The notes beneath the pieces are model-generated. The model did no database searches, was not told the DNA's origin, and was given only the letters and a program-made list of their open reading frames with translations. Below, piece after piece: positions 17,383-25,302 of a DNA stretch of 64,000 bases (position 1 is the stretch's first letter; each line of letters begins with the position of its first letter). Source of the stretch: an uncultured Lachnospiraceae bacterium. Lineage in GTDB: Bacteria > Bacillota > Clostridia > Lachnospirales > Lachnospiraceae. A program made the position numbers and the translations under genes. The stretch is from NCBI GenBank assembly GCA_949743325.1, contig CATJTQ010000130.1, positions 62,001 through 126,000 on the forward strand. The letters are read 5' to 3'.

Positions 17383-17763
17383 TTATGCTAAAACCTGATT
17401 CCTTACATTAGTTGGAATTAAACCATTAACAAACTCTGCAGCAGCATTATCGTCTGTAGCAAGCTCCATATAAATTTTATTAAAAGCTTCTGTCTGAGAA
17501 AAACTTAGCGAAAGCTCATCGGATTTTATAAACCGCCTGCCGTCTGCACTTTTTTCACCAAATGATTTAAGCAGTAATTCCTTAAACAATTTAATTAAAG
17601 CTGGTTCATCTTTTGCATCAATAATTTTATGAACCATTTCTGAATAACCGCCTGTAACACTTTTTTCCATCTCCAAAAGCTCAGACAATGATAGATTAAA
17701 ATAACAATCCTCTGTACGTTCTACATCATTATAATCTCTGTAAGTAACAGTTTTCTTTAACAA
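17383..17763 (-). CDS. Tail assembly chaperone (gpG-like)
   Basis: 126 residues: MLKKTVTYRDYNDVERTEDC, NLSLSELLEMEKSVTGGYSE, then a helical region ending TNVRNQVLA. This matches clostridial phage tail assembly chaperones, which sit just after the major tail protein. They bind the tape measure and recruit tail tube subunits. It is preceded by a terminator after the major tail protein gene, so its level is probably lower than that of the tube subunit, as is usual. Confidence 0.78.
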   Translation of the reverse strand: MLKKTVTYRDYNDVERTEDCYFNLSLSELLEMEKSVTGGYSEMVHKIIDAKDEPALIKLFKELLLKSFGEKSADGRRFIKSDELSLSFSQTEAFNKIYMELATDDNAAAEFVNGLIPTNVRNQVLA

Positions 17764-17855
17764 ATATTCACTCTCCTTTTATCACAACTTATAATAAAAG
17801 ACCTTATGTATGCAATGTAACAATTTATAAAAATAAATTTTAATAAATAATTACA

Positions 17856-17890
17856 TAAAAAAAGAACCGTGCTTCCATCATGGAAACACG
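17856..17890 (-). terminator. Terminator after the major tail protein gene
   Basis: Minus-strand GTGTTTCC ATGAT GGAAGCAC (8-bp stem with one G-T pair), followed by TTCTTTTTTT. It is 17 bases past the major tail protein stop. A leaky terminator here would give more tail-tube transcript than downstream tail transcripts. Confidence 0.8.
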
Positions 17891-17906
17891 ATTCTAAGAT
17901 AAAAAA

Positions 17907-18575
17907 TTATCCAGCTGCTTGTGTAACACCCATCAATGTTATAATCTCATCTGGCAAAGGTAATCTGGCCTCTTTCGTCTCGCTGCCAAACAAAATATCT
18001 TCTAACTCTTTTAATTTTGCAGCTTCAATCTTAGTACTGTCAATTGTTATCGATGCTGCCGGTTTATACCCTGAAATATCTACTGGTGTTGTAGTAATAT
18101 CCCAAGAAAACGTCATTGCCTCCGGACTATCATTAATCGTAGCATAAGATTTCGCAGAAGGAGCTGCCAAAGCACCATAAATCAGGTGTATCTTATAACC
18201 ATACTCATTTCTTGCAACATCATTTCCCAGTGTAGTTTTATACGCAAGACCAAATATCTTACGATTCTGCTGTCCTACAGAAACACCAGGACTAAGTTCA
18301 GCTGACCCATCGCACTCAGCAAATTCATCCGGATACATATATGCCTCAATTGTCGCACCAAATTCCTCAGCAGACAATAATGATAAATATTTAATATCAT
18401 CTGCATAAATTGCTTTAGCTTCGGCTCCGGAAGGACTTTCAGTAACAGCGGTAAGACCGCTCCATGCAACTCCTTTCGGATATGTACCACCTTCTGCCTG
18501 TGGATAAAGAACCCCATTTTTAACACCTGTTTCATAGGTCTTTTCACCAGTCTGATCCCATACTAGTTTACTCAT
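17907..18575 (-). CDS. Major tail (tube) protein
   Basis: 222 residues from ATG 18575 behind AAGGAGG. It starts MSKLVWDQTGEKTYETGVKN and contains KGVAWSGLTAVTESPSGAEA, EFGATIEAYMYPDEFAECDG and DEYGYKIH-like RNEYGYKIHLIYG, a pattern shared by major tail proteins of Firmicute siphophages. Subunits stack as hexamer rings to form the tail tube. No sheath protein or other contractile component is seen, so the tail would be non-contractile. It begins the structural part of the operon after the polymerase-like gene, with a hairpin-rich leader upstream and a terminator downstream. Confidence 0.88.
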   Translation of the reverse strand: MSKLVWDQTGEKTYETGVKNGVLYPQAEGGTYPKGVAWSGLTAVTESPSGAEAKAIYADDIKYLSLLSAEEFGATIEAYMYPDEFAECDGSAELSPGVSVGQQNRKIFGLAYKTTLGNDVARNEYGYKIHLIYGALAAPSAKSYATINDSPEAMTFSWDITTTPVDISGYKPAASITIDSTKIEAAKLKELEDILFGSETKEARLPLPDEIITLMGVTQAAG

Positions 18576-18607
18576 AAAAAATACCTCCTTAATAAAATAA
18601 TAAAATG

Positions 18608-18700
18608 AAAAAAACAATGCTTCAGATAATTCTCTGTATAATAACAGTTAAAGCAGCAAAACTAAAAAAACAATTTGCTGTAAGAATTTCCAAAGCATTG
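18608..18700 (-). promoter_or_regulatory. Hairpin-rich leader/attenuator before the major tail protein gene
   Basis: On the minus strand CAATGCTT (18693-18700) pairs with AAGCATTG (18615-18622) and is followed by TTTTTTTC. Inside is a second stem CAGCAAA/TTTGCTG. The T-run after the closing stem resembles a long-loop terminator. It lies between the polymerase-like gene and the tail operon, a plausible control point. The pairing is seen; the function is inferred. Confidence 0.45.
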
Positions 18701-18706
18701 TCATTA

Positions 18707-18874
18707 TCAACAAGAGTCAGAATATAACAATATTCTTTTCTCTTCATAAAAGAAAATGTTTTTTTGGCGTAAAAAATGATAACCTTTTTCCTCATCAAAC
18801 AAAAAACAAGAAGCAAATTGTTCTAACGGATTATAAGAATTGTCAATTGTTGTTAATGTACATTTCGCTGCCAT
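18707..18874 (-). CDS. Small phage protein, probably C-terminally truncated
   Basis: 55 residues from ATG 18874: MAAKCTLTTIDNSYNPLEQF followed by ASCFLFDEEKGYHFLRQKNI. The start strongly resembles a phage protein of about 80 residues common in clostridial prophages (TLTTIDNPYDPF...FDxEKGY), where the sequence after EKGY normally goes on to a helical segment. Here it diverges after that point and stops, so a frameshift or replacement has probably shortened it. It lies 10 bp after the polymerase-like gene. Confidence 0.5.
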   Translation of the reverse strand: MAAKCTLTTIDNSYNPLEQFASCFLFDEEKGYHFLRQKNIFFYEEKRILLYSDSC

Positions 18875-18884
18875 ATTGCAAGTT

Positions 18885-21590
18885 TCACTCCTTTTTTTTC
18901 AAATATTTAGATACAGTGGAAACTGAAACACCTAGACGATGAGCTATCTCTGACGTGCTGTAACCAGATGTATTCATTGAAAGAATCATGCCAATCTTGG
19001 CAGAATTAAGAGTAGTGGATAAACGCGGGGTTGCTTTTTGTCTTAGCATATCAATATCTGTATGTTTAAGAATCTGTATAAGTTTGTTTTCACTAATTGC
19101 TCCCGCCTGAATAGCTTCCCATTCACGATCAGTTATATTAATTGGCTCTCTCTTTGCCCCTACTGTCACTCTGGCTGACATCAAAGCCTGCTGACTTATC
19201 TTTTTTATTTCTTCTCTTGTTATCCTGGGATTATCTTTCTTTTTAGCTAACACTAACGCATTAGCCATAGTTTGTGCCTGTCTTTCACGAGGTGCATTTT
19301 TTAAGGCAACATTTAATTTTGCTAACAATGAATCTATTTCTATTTTATATGCTTCCTTTGCAGAAGACGAATAAGCGATCTTTCCTGTATTTACCATCTC
19401 CTTACGCGCCCTATTAGCAAGCGATTTCATCTCATTTGCATAATCGGCATAAGCCTCCTCCTGAGGAGTACCTGAAGAAAGGGTATGTGCATCTTTTGTT
19501 TCTGCCATTTTTGTACTTACTTGAGTCCGAACTTTTATCTTGCCATTTTTATCAATATATTCTTCATTTACTTCTCTAAAATGCTGTTCTCCGGTTTCAG
19601 GATTTATAATAGGACTTCCTTTTCTTTTAAGTACCGTTGTCTCAGACTTAGCTCTAGAGATTAAAGTTGCTGCACATTCATGATATTTACCATCCGAATC
19701 AACCATACCCTGATATTTCTTTTTTAAAGAAGCAATACCGTTATCAATTTCACTCTGCTTATAGTCCAACTTATGTTTCTCTGCATCAATAACTACCATA
19801 CTATGACGAACTGCCCTTGCTAACTCATCTTGAGTTGCACCCTTTAAAGTCATATCTGTAATTAAGTTTGAAATTTTTCCCATTTCAGTTTGAGTATTTT
19901 TCATTGCTTTAAAAGTTCCTTCCTGCTTTCCTCCATATTCTAATTTCGGATCAAAGCCTTCCAGACCTTTTAGCACAGGTGTTGATATTATTTTAATTTT
20001 ACTTCTGATTGAATTGCAGGGTATAACCATAACAGTATCTCCGTCAAAATCAGCCCCTGATAAACGCTCAGCAACTTTAGAATTGATACCAACAGCATCT
20101 AATGGAGTATTCCCTAACACTTTTTTTCCTTCAGCATGTTTATTATTTACTCTTAATATAGGAATCTCAAACGTACCTCCATGAGGAAACCTAATTAGAG
20201 CAATTGTTTCTCCATTTTCATAATTTGGAGCATAAACTTCATTATCTTTAATTGATGTAAGAGGTAATATAACTTGATATTTTTGCCTAGGTAAAGCTGC
20301 TGCCTGCAGATGTACAGCCGCCGCGTCACAGTCATCCGCAAATGACTTTAATAAAGATTTTTTTACCGTTGGGTTTGTAAGAGCACAAATCTCATCAAAT
20401 TCTGCTGATTTATCCGCTGCTGCCAATCCAAGTTGTTTTTTTATCAAAGATATACTTTGTTTTGACAAAAATTGAGAGGGCAGATGGTCACTCCACTCTC
20501 CCCAATCTCCCTCCTCAGCTCTCTTATTGATAAGAGAAAGTTTTTCATTACCATCATTATCAATATAATAGCTTTGCCCCCCATGCTCTTTGATTAAAGA
20601 ACCAAATGGATTATCAGGATCGTCGGTAATTTTTTTTAAAACATCTGTTTTAGAAGTACTTATTTTTTTATTAGTGTTAAATATCACATCAACCCCGTCT
20701 GGCATATTATCGCCATAAACAGCCATTCCTTTAATATAATATTTTTTATCAACAAGAATACGAACTTGGGCGTAATGAGCATTTCCTAAACAAAGATCCT
20801 TTACTCCCCTTCTAATTTCTATAACTCCATCCTTATGAATTCCTCCTTCTTCAGCATAACGTATTTTCAAACGGCCAGAATCCATACTTTCAGGATACAC
20901 AAAAGACTTTTTAAACGTATTTCCATCATTATAAGAAATATAGTCTTTTAGTGAATGAATATCTTCATAACGATATATTTCTTTATGTTCTGTTCCAGGA
21001 GGACAAAGTACCTGTATTGTTGTCTTTTTACCTGGATTTGTAGCCTGAGAAACCCTTCCTCCATATGTTGGGTAGCCTTCAATTTCAAGAATATACAGAG
21101 CTTCTTTCATTTTTTCTTTTGAAATACCTAACTCTCGTTCAACCCCTATGCCTACATCAATCATACCTTTCTTATCAACCTGTTTTTTTAAAAATTCAGC
21201 AGTCTTTTTTGCCTGATTCATCCGCGCCTCCGATTTTTCATTAAGAAGAGAACGCACAGATGAATCATTTGCATAACCCATACTTTTTGCTATTTCACTG
21301 AAACTATATCCTTTTTCTCTTAAATCTTTAGCTGCTGCAACATCCATTGCCCTCCGCTCATCTTTGGCTAAAGATTTCTGAGTACGAAACTGTGTAGTAG
21401 TTAAACCCATCGACTTTGCAATTTCTGTATCCCCAAATCCTTGCTTTTTTAGATCATCAATTCTATTTAAAAAATCTCGGCTATTATGATAAAAATTTTC
21501 ACTTGACACCCCAGTACATAGGTCAGAACATTTAGGCATTCCATTATCAATCAAAGAATTTTCTAAATTAAAATGCATATTTAAGTTCAT
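18885..21590 (-). CDS. Single-chain DNA-dependent RNA polymerase-like protein (YonO/crAss-type, DFDGD motif) with terminal helix-turn-helix regions
   Basis: 901 residues. The motif RLSGADFDGDTVMVIP (Asp514, Asp516, Asp518) is the magnesium-binding signature of the beta'-type double-psi beta barrel, and IALIRFPHGGTFEIPILRV precedes it as RxP-type segments do in beta'. Upstream, YIKGMAVYGDNMPDGVDVIF (Lys287 onward) looks like the beta-type barrel (KG, MP, VDIVLN in beta). After DFDGD, GTFKAMKNTQTEMGKISNLI resembles the post-barrel helix region of YonO-like enzymes. Two helix-turn-helix segments lie near residues 51-71 and 94-116 and a third at 876-899, each with an EIAKSMG/EIAHRLG core. The SPbeta YonO protein is known as a single-chain polymerase of late genes. 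Here it precedes the tail operon, so late transcription is the obvious guess. Confidence 0.85.
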   Translation of the reverse strand: MNLNMHFNLENSLIDNGMPKCSDLCTGVSSENFYHNSRDFLNRIDDLKKQGFGDTEIAKSMGLTTTQFRTQKSLAKDERRAMDVAAAKDLREKGYSFSEIAKSMGYANDSSVRSLLNEKSEARMNQAKKTAEFLKKQVDKKGMIDVGIGVERELGISKEKMKEALYILEIEGYPTYGGRVSQATNPGKKTTIQVLCPPGTEHKEIYRYEDIHSLKDYISYNDGNTFKKSFVYPESMDSGRLKIRYAEEGGIHKDGVIEIRRGVKDLCLGNAHYAQVRILVDKKYYIKGMAVYGDNMPDGVDVIFNTNKKISTSKTDVLKKITDDPDNPFGSLIKEHGGQSYYIDNDGNEKLSLINKRAEEGDWGEWSDHLPSQFLSKQSISLIKKQLGLAAADKSAEFDEICALTNPTVKKSLLKSFADDCDAAAVHLQAAALPRQKYQVILPLTSIKDNEVYAPNYENGETIALIRFPHGGTFEIPILRVNNKHAEGKKVLGNTPLDAVGINSKVAERLSGADFDGDTVMVIPCNSIRSKIKIISTPVLKGLEGFDPKLEYGGKQEGTFKAMKNTQTEMGKISNLITDMTLKGATQDELARAVRHSMVVIDAEKHKLDYKQSEIDNGIASLKKKYQGMVDSDGKYHECAATLISRAKSETTVLKRKGSPIINPETGEQHFREVNEEYIDKNGKIKVRTQVSTKMAETKDAHTLSSGTPQEEAYADYANEMKSLANRARKEMVNTGKIAYSSSAKEAYKIEIDSLLAKLNVALKNAPRERQAQTMANALVLAKKKDNPRITREEIKKISQQALMSARVTVGAKREPINITDREWEAIQAGAISENKLIQILKHTDIDMLRQKATPRLSTTLNSAKIGMILSMNTSGYSTSEIAHRLGVSVSTVSKYLKKKE

Positions 21591-21703
21591 TTAATATTTC
21601 CCCCTATTTTTCGGACAAATTAACTTTAAGTAAGACATCTTATTTTTGTTGCAGATAATATTAAGAGACTTCTTTTATACAAAACTTAAATTAAACATCT
21701 AAA

Positions 21704-22108
21704 TTAGTGAGGATAAATTAACAAGTCCTCATCAAAAGATATATCATCTATTTTGCGGTTCCAATAATTAAACTGTTCAACAATATTTTTTTTATTAAAC
21801 TGGTGAAATTCAATTAATTCATTGTAAACAAGCCTTCTCCAATAACGAGCAATTTGTTCATCACTGTGAGAAAGTACATTATATAAACCTGATTCAGTTA
21901 AAAAACTCACGTTATAACTTTGACCTTTCACTATTACTGGCAAAGTTATTTTCTCATCTTCTTCACATACTTTTAGCATTGCCCATGTATTTCCAATGCT
22001 GTAATCTATTAAATCAGCCACATCTGACGCCTTGAATAACGGAACCTCCAAGGATTGATATACATCCAGCATTCTATTTCCAAATTTTATAGTTCCTACA
22101 ATATTCAT
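21704..22108 (-). CDS. BRO-N domain protein (antirepressor-type)
   Basis: 134 residues: FGNRMLDVYQSLEVPLFKAS, DVADLIDYSIGNTWAMLKVC, NVSFLTESGLYNVLSHSDEQ, then ARYWRRLVYNELI. This is the BRO-N DNA-binding domain found in phage antirepressors. The usual C-terminal domain (KilA-C or ANT) is missing, and only ~35 polar residues follow. In phages such proteins relieve repression or regulate late genes. With no recognisable repressor in the element, its target is unclear. It lies upstream of the polymerase-like gene with about 110 bp of AT-rich sequence between. Confidence 0.82.
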   Translation of the reverse strand: MNIVGTIKFGNRMLDVYQSLEVPLFKASDVADLIDYSIGNTWAMLKVCEEDEKITLPVIVKGQSYNVSFLTESGLYNVLSHSDEQIARYWRRLVYNELIEFHQFNKKNIVEQFNYWNRKIDDISFDEDLLIYPH

Positions 22109-22200
22109 CTAAAATCATCCCTTTCTCTCTGAAATTTGGCATTTATTGCTTTTATAAGGACTTTAACTTTCTTGGTAGTACTGCATATAATCTACATTCT

Positions 22201-22407
22201 TTACTCTAATTTAGCATACTTCTCTGCCCATTCATCTTCCTCAATAGTAATATATGTAGACCATAAACCACGCTCCTCTATCCACACAGTATAAAAATCA
22301 CCGCAGCGAATTATCAAATCATCACTTTTCTTAATAATAAACTTGGGATATATCTCTATAATTCCACCCTTCCTACTGCGCGTAGATATCATTAAAAAAT
22401 CTAACAT
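22201..22407 (-). CDS. Short protein resembling the N-terminus of phage primases, possible remnant
   Basis: 68 residues starting at ATG 22407, one base after the upstream stop (TGAGATG). MISTRSRKGGIIEIYPKFII with DLIIRCGDFYTVWIEERGLW resembles, from memory, the first ~60 residues of large phage/plasmid primase-helicase proteins in Clostridia. It then ends in EDEWAEKYAKLE. If so, the catalytic part has been deleted and this is a scar of a lost replication module. It could equally be an independent small domain. No frameshift is seen within it. Confidence 0.45.
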   Translation of the reverse strand: MLDFLMISTRSRKGGIIEIYPKFIIKKSDDLIIRCGDFYTVWIEERGLWSTYITIEEDEWAEKYAKLE

Positions 22408-22408
22408 C

Positions 22409-22984
22409 TCATCTAATTAGACTACTTCCCATTTTCATAACATTATCCAAATACCAGCACATTTGATACCAAATCTCTACCGTTCTTAAATCTTTTGCAC
22501 AGTTCTCTAACATAAACAGACCGCCGCTGCCATTAGCTTTATAATCGCGATTCAAAAAACTTGATAAAATATTATTAACACACTCTTCATTAAATTTAAC
22601 ATCATTCATATCATCAAGCCCAAGATTAGAAATCATATTCCAAAACCACTGACCAGTACGATTTTCATTTTCAAGATTATCCATAATATGTTCTTCACAC
22701 CGTATGGCAAGAGCCGCCATCATCTCAAGCACACTACAAGGTATGTTGTCTAAACATGATGAAATTACAGCGTCATTATATGACATACTATGTCCAAACC
22801 TATATCTAAGATCAACCCCATCTTCAGCACGATTTCCATCCATTGGCATAATATAATTGAATTCAACATTATAAAGTTTTTCCAGAAGTTTGTTATAATG
22901 CAGCTGCTTAACACTACGTCCATCATTAACAAGTTGACACAACCATTTAAAATATTCTGTTTGAATCACATTATTTACTGCCAT
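22409..22984 (-). CDS. Phage-associated protein of unknown function
   Basis: 191 residues beginning MAVNNVIQTEYFKWLCQLVN with RSVKQLHYNKLLEKLYNVEF and later TGQWFWNMISNLGLDDMNDV. I recognise the overall pattern as a hypothetical protein carried with DUF6353 genes in Lachnospiraceae phage-like loci, but know no function. It is mixed helical, without membrane segments or catalytic motifs. It overlaps the previous gene by 14 bp and the following gene starts one base after its stop, so it is co-translated with its neighbours. Confidence 0.65.
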   Translation of the reverse strand: MAVNNVIQTEYFKWLCQLVNDGRSVKQLHYNKLLEKLYNVEFNYIMPMDGNRAEDGVDLRYRFGHSMSYNDAVISSCLDNIPCSVLEMMAALAIRCEEHIMDNLENENRTGQWFWNMISNLGLDDMNDVKFNEECVNNILSSFLNRDYKANGSGGLFMLENCAKDLRTVEIWYQMCWYLDNVMKMGSSLIR

Positions 22985-23588
22985 TAAACATCCCCCCAGG
23001 TTTTATTTTCATAACCTCTGAATATTTTCTTTGATCAAGAAGAATCTCATAATCACATTTCAATGTTTCATTTCTTACAAAAACTGAATCATCTTCATAT
23101 TCCCCAAAATAATCTAATGAAGCAATACCAACAATCTCATCTATATTTTCAATTAGCTGATCTTCATCATCTGCTAAAACTTGATCTGCATAATAAGACA
23201 AACTGATTGTAGCATAATCGTCCAGCACTCCAAACTCTTTTGGAGAGATAACATAAGGACTTTGTTTAGAAATTTCTCCATTACCATGTACTTCTGAAGT
23301 TATGTGATTATGTTCATGCAATTCAGCAGTATAACTTTCAATATTAGATTTTTCTATATTACTGCACACAGTTTTTTTAACATTTTTAATTAAATCTATA
23401 TCAACTTTTCTAGTTTCATCATTTATTTCTTCTAAATCAATCTTTTTTTTACTAAAAATTTTCTTTACTGAATCAATTTCATCCTGTGTAATTTTTTCAT
23501 ATTTTTTTCTATAATACTGGCAGGAAACCGCAGCTCCAACTGTAATCCCAACGCTAAATATTATAAAACAGCAAAACTTATTCATCAT
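22971..23588 (-). CDS. Membrane-anchored phage-associated protein
   Basis: 205 residues from ATG 23588 with AAGGGTG upstream. One N-terminal membrane helix (FCCFIIFSVGITVGAAVSC) is followed by a charged coiled-coil-like stretch and a C-terminal acidic domain with SPKEFGVLDDYATISLSYYA, FGEYEDDSVFVRNETLKCDY. The acidic domain is a pattern I associate with small proteins encoded near DUF6353 genes. No function is established. The orientation (short N-terminal tail, one helix) puts the domain on one side of the membrane; which side is not certain. Confidence 0.65.
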   Translation of the reverse strand: MMNKFCCFIIFSVGITVGAAVSCQYYRKKYEKITQDEIDSVKKIFSKKKIDLEEINDETRKVDIDLIKNVKKTVCSNIEKSNIESYTAELHEHNHITSEVHGNGEISKQSPYVISPKEFGVLDDYATISLSYYADQVLADDEDQLIENIDEIVGIASLDYFGEYEDDSVFVRNETLKCDYEILLDQRKYSEVMKIKPGGMFNGSK

Positions 23589-23651
23589 AAACCACACCCT
23601 TCTTAAGAATCTTATTAATATCTGTTCATATTAAATATGTTTAAATTTTTT

Positions 23652-24212
23652 CTATTCATAACTTGAAAAAAAATGATTTCCTACTTTAAACATTGGAACT
23701 CCATATTCTCCATAATAATCTGCTGTAAAAAATACTGTTTCATAATTAGTCCGGCTATGTAATTCTTCTCTGACCAAATTACATATATCCTCTCTTACTT
23801 CACAGCGTTCCACTCTCCCATTCCACATAGAAGAAAACTGATACGGCTGATAAACCACATCAAAAACAGAATCTGGAAAATATTGTGAATCAACCCTGTT
23901 TAAAATAGTATCTATAACCAACCTCTTACCTTCCTCACATTCGCCTTCTGCCTCAGCCATCGTTACCAAAGCAATCAGGTTAACATCTTTGTCTGACACA
24001 TTTGTTTCTTCTTCAATCAAAAGACTATCTGTTGTTAATTTGTTCTTCTTTTCTGATAATTCCTTATAATTCACTGTCATATATTCTGCAGTTTCAATAA
24101 CAGTCAGTGGAGAAATATCCGTTTTACAATCAGCCGTACAGATGCCGAAAACCCAAAATATAAATAACGCTGACCAAGGAAAAAATATAAACATTCTGAC
24201 TCTTTTACACAT
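23652..24212 (-). CDS. SleB-like cell wall hydrolase (Hydrolase_2 family)
   Basis: 186 residues, AAGGAGG upstream. An N-terminal hydrophobic stretch (FIFFPWSALFIFWVFGICTA) acts as signal or anchor. Residues ~75-186 match the SleB/CwlJ fold: NLIALVTMAEAEGECEEGKR with the catalytic-type Glu, LVIDTILNRVDSQYFPDSVF, DVVYQPYQFSSMWNGR, and FFTADYYGEYGVPMFKVGNH. SleB enzymes are lytic transglycosylases of spore cortex; phage and gut-bacterial relatives act on vegetative walls. Finding a second wall enzyme in the element, far from the endolysin and with an export signal, suggests a separate step such as envelope remodelling during particle assembly. Confidence 0.85.
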   Translation of the reverse strand: MCKRVRMFIFFPWSALFIFWVFGICTADCKTDISPLTVIETAEYMTVNYKELSEKKNKLTTDSLLIEEETNVSDKDVNLIALVTMAEAEGECEEGKRLVIDTILNRVDSQYFPDSVFDVVYQPYQFSSMWNGRVERCEVREDICNLVREELHSRTNYETVFFTADYYGEYGVPMFKVGNHFFSSYE

Positions 24213-24320
24213 ATTAAAAACCTCCTTAAATAATATTTTTCAGGCCAAACCACACAGCCAAGGATAATCAAAAACGTCTTTTTGCCAGTCTCCACTACCG
24301 ATTCCATTTAATCCTCTCAT

Positions 24321-25244
24321 TCACATCAAATCAAGAATATTACCATCCACATTAAAATCCAACAAAATTACACGCTCATACCCGTTAACAAAATCACGCG
24401 ATCTTTCTCTGTCAATATTATAAATTCCAAAATCGACAAAATTATCTCCAACCATATTATCAGAATCATAAATCCATCCGACAATTTGTCCTGCTTTCGT
24501 TGTTGGAATTCCTAATCTTTCATACACTTCATTTAAGAATAAATACCCTCTAGCTTTTAGGCGGTCATTAGCAAAATTCTGTTCTGCATTTAAAAACATT
24601 AAATTATATTCAGAATCTTTTTCCCAATATGGACTTCCTTCATCAAAAAAACGAGCATAATCACTATGATCGTTTATGTCCGCAACATTGATATCTTTTT
24701 TTATCTTCTTATCTTCGCCGGTCTTTTCATCAATAATAATTTCCTCTAAATTTTTAGCTTTGATGTTATATTTAAATTCCCGGTCTGCTTCTTTTCCAAA
24801 ACGCTCAACCACACGTCCTCTATATTCTTTAAACCCCTTATCCACCGTAGCATAAGCCGCTGCCAAGGCAATATTCCTCCTTTTAAGAATATTATTTGAA
24901 GCCAGTACGCCTGTAATGGATAATAAGCCAAGTGAAGCTGCCGGAGCATATAACTTAACCAATTTAATACCTGTCTGCAGATAAGTAACAGCGATATCTC
25001 TTTTAGCATCATTATTTGAATATTCCTCTTTAAGTGAATCATCAATCATAGCATTATGTATTGTATCTATATCACTTTTAGTATTTTGCAATATCTCATC
25101 AATTTTAGTTGTTGCCTTACAAGCCATAACTGTGCTTATAACCACACCGACAACCCCGGCGGCGGCAAGTAATTCAGGACTATGTTTTTTAATTTTAAAA
25201 CATGCTTTAGATAAACTCTTTTTCATCAATTCTATTTTTTTCAT
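24321..25244 (-). CDS. DUF6353-family membrane protein (copy 2)
   Basis: 307 residues, GAAGGAGAG upstream. KKHSPELLAAAGVVGVVIST and a second hydrophobic region LVKLYAPAASLGLLSITGVL give two membrane segments. The C-terminal part (GYLFLNEVYERLGIPTTKAG, IVGWIYDSDNMVGDNFVDFG) is a soluble domain. It is a clear paralogue of the protein at 26034-26882 (shared KHSPE, KATTK/KATPK, YAPA/YTPA, SLGL, and the LND/LNEVYERLG-I motif). DUF6353 is known from Firmicute phage-like loci, with no established function to my knowledge. A 77-base spacer and the small protein ORFs around it show no other gene. Confidence 0.78.
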   Translation of the reverse strand: MKKIELMKKSLSKACFKIKKHSPELLAAAGVVGVVISTVMACKATTKIDEILQNTKSDIDTIHNAMIDDSLKEEYSNNDAKRDIAVTYLQTGIKLVKLYAPAASLGLLSITGVLASNNILKRRNIALAAAYATVDKGFKEYRGRVVERFGKEADREFKYNIKAKNLEEIIIDEKTGEDKKIKKDINVADINDHSDYARFFDEGSPYWEKDSEYNLMFLNAEQNFANDRLKARGYLFLNEVYERLGIPTTKAGQIVGWIYDSDNMVGDNFVDFGIYNIDRERSRDFVNGYERVILLDFNVDGNILDLM

Positions 25245-25302
25245 ATCTAAAAACTCTCCTTCTAAATTAATTTATATAAGTTATTTCTTTATCAACCATA
25301 TA

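Noticed and set aside
18885..21590. Fragment of a host rpoB/rpoC gene
   Set aside because: It is one intact chain with both barrel motifs and helix-turn-helix ends, located inside the element, unlike the large host subunits.
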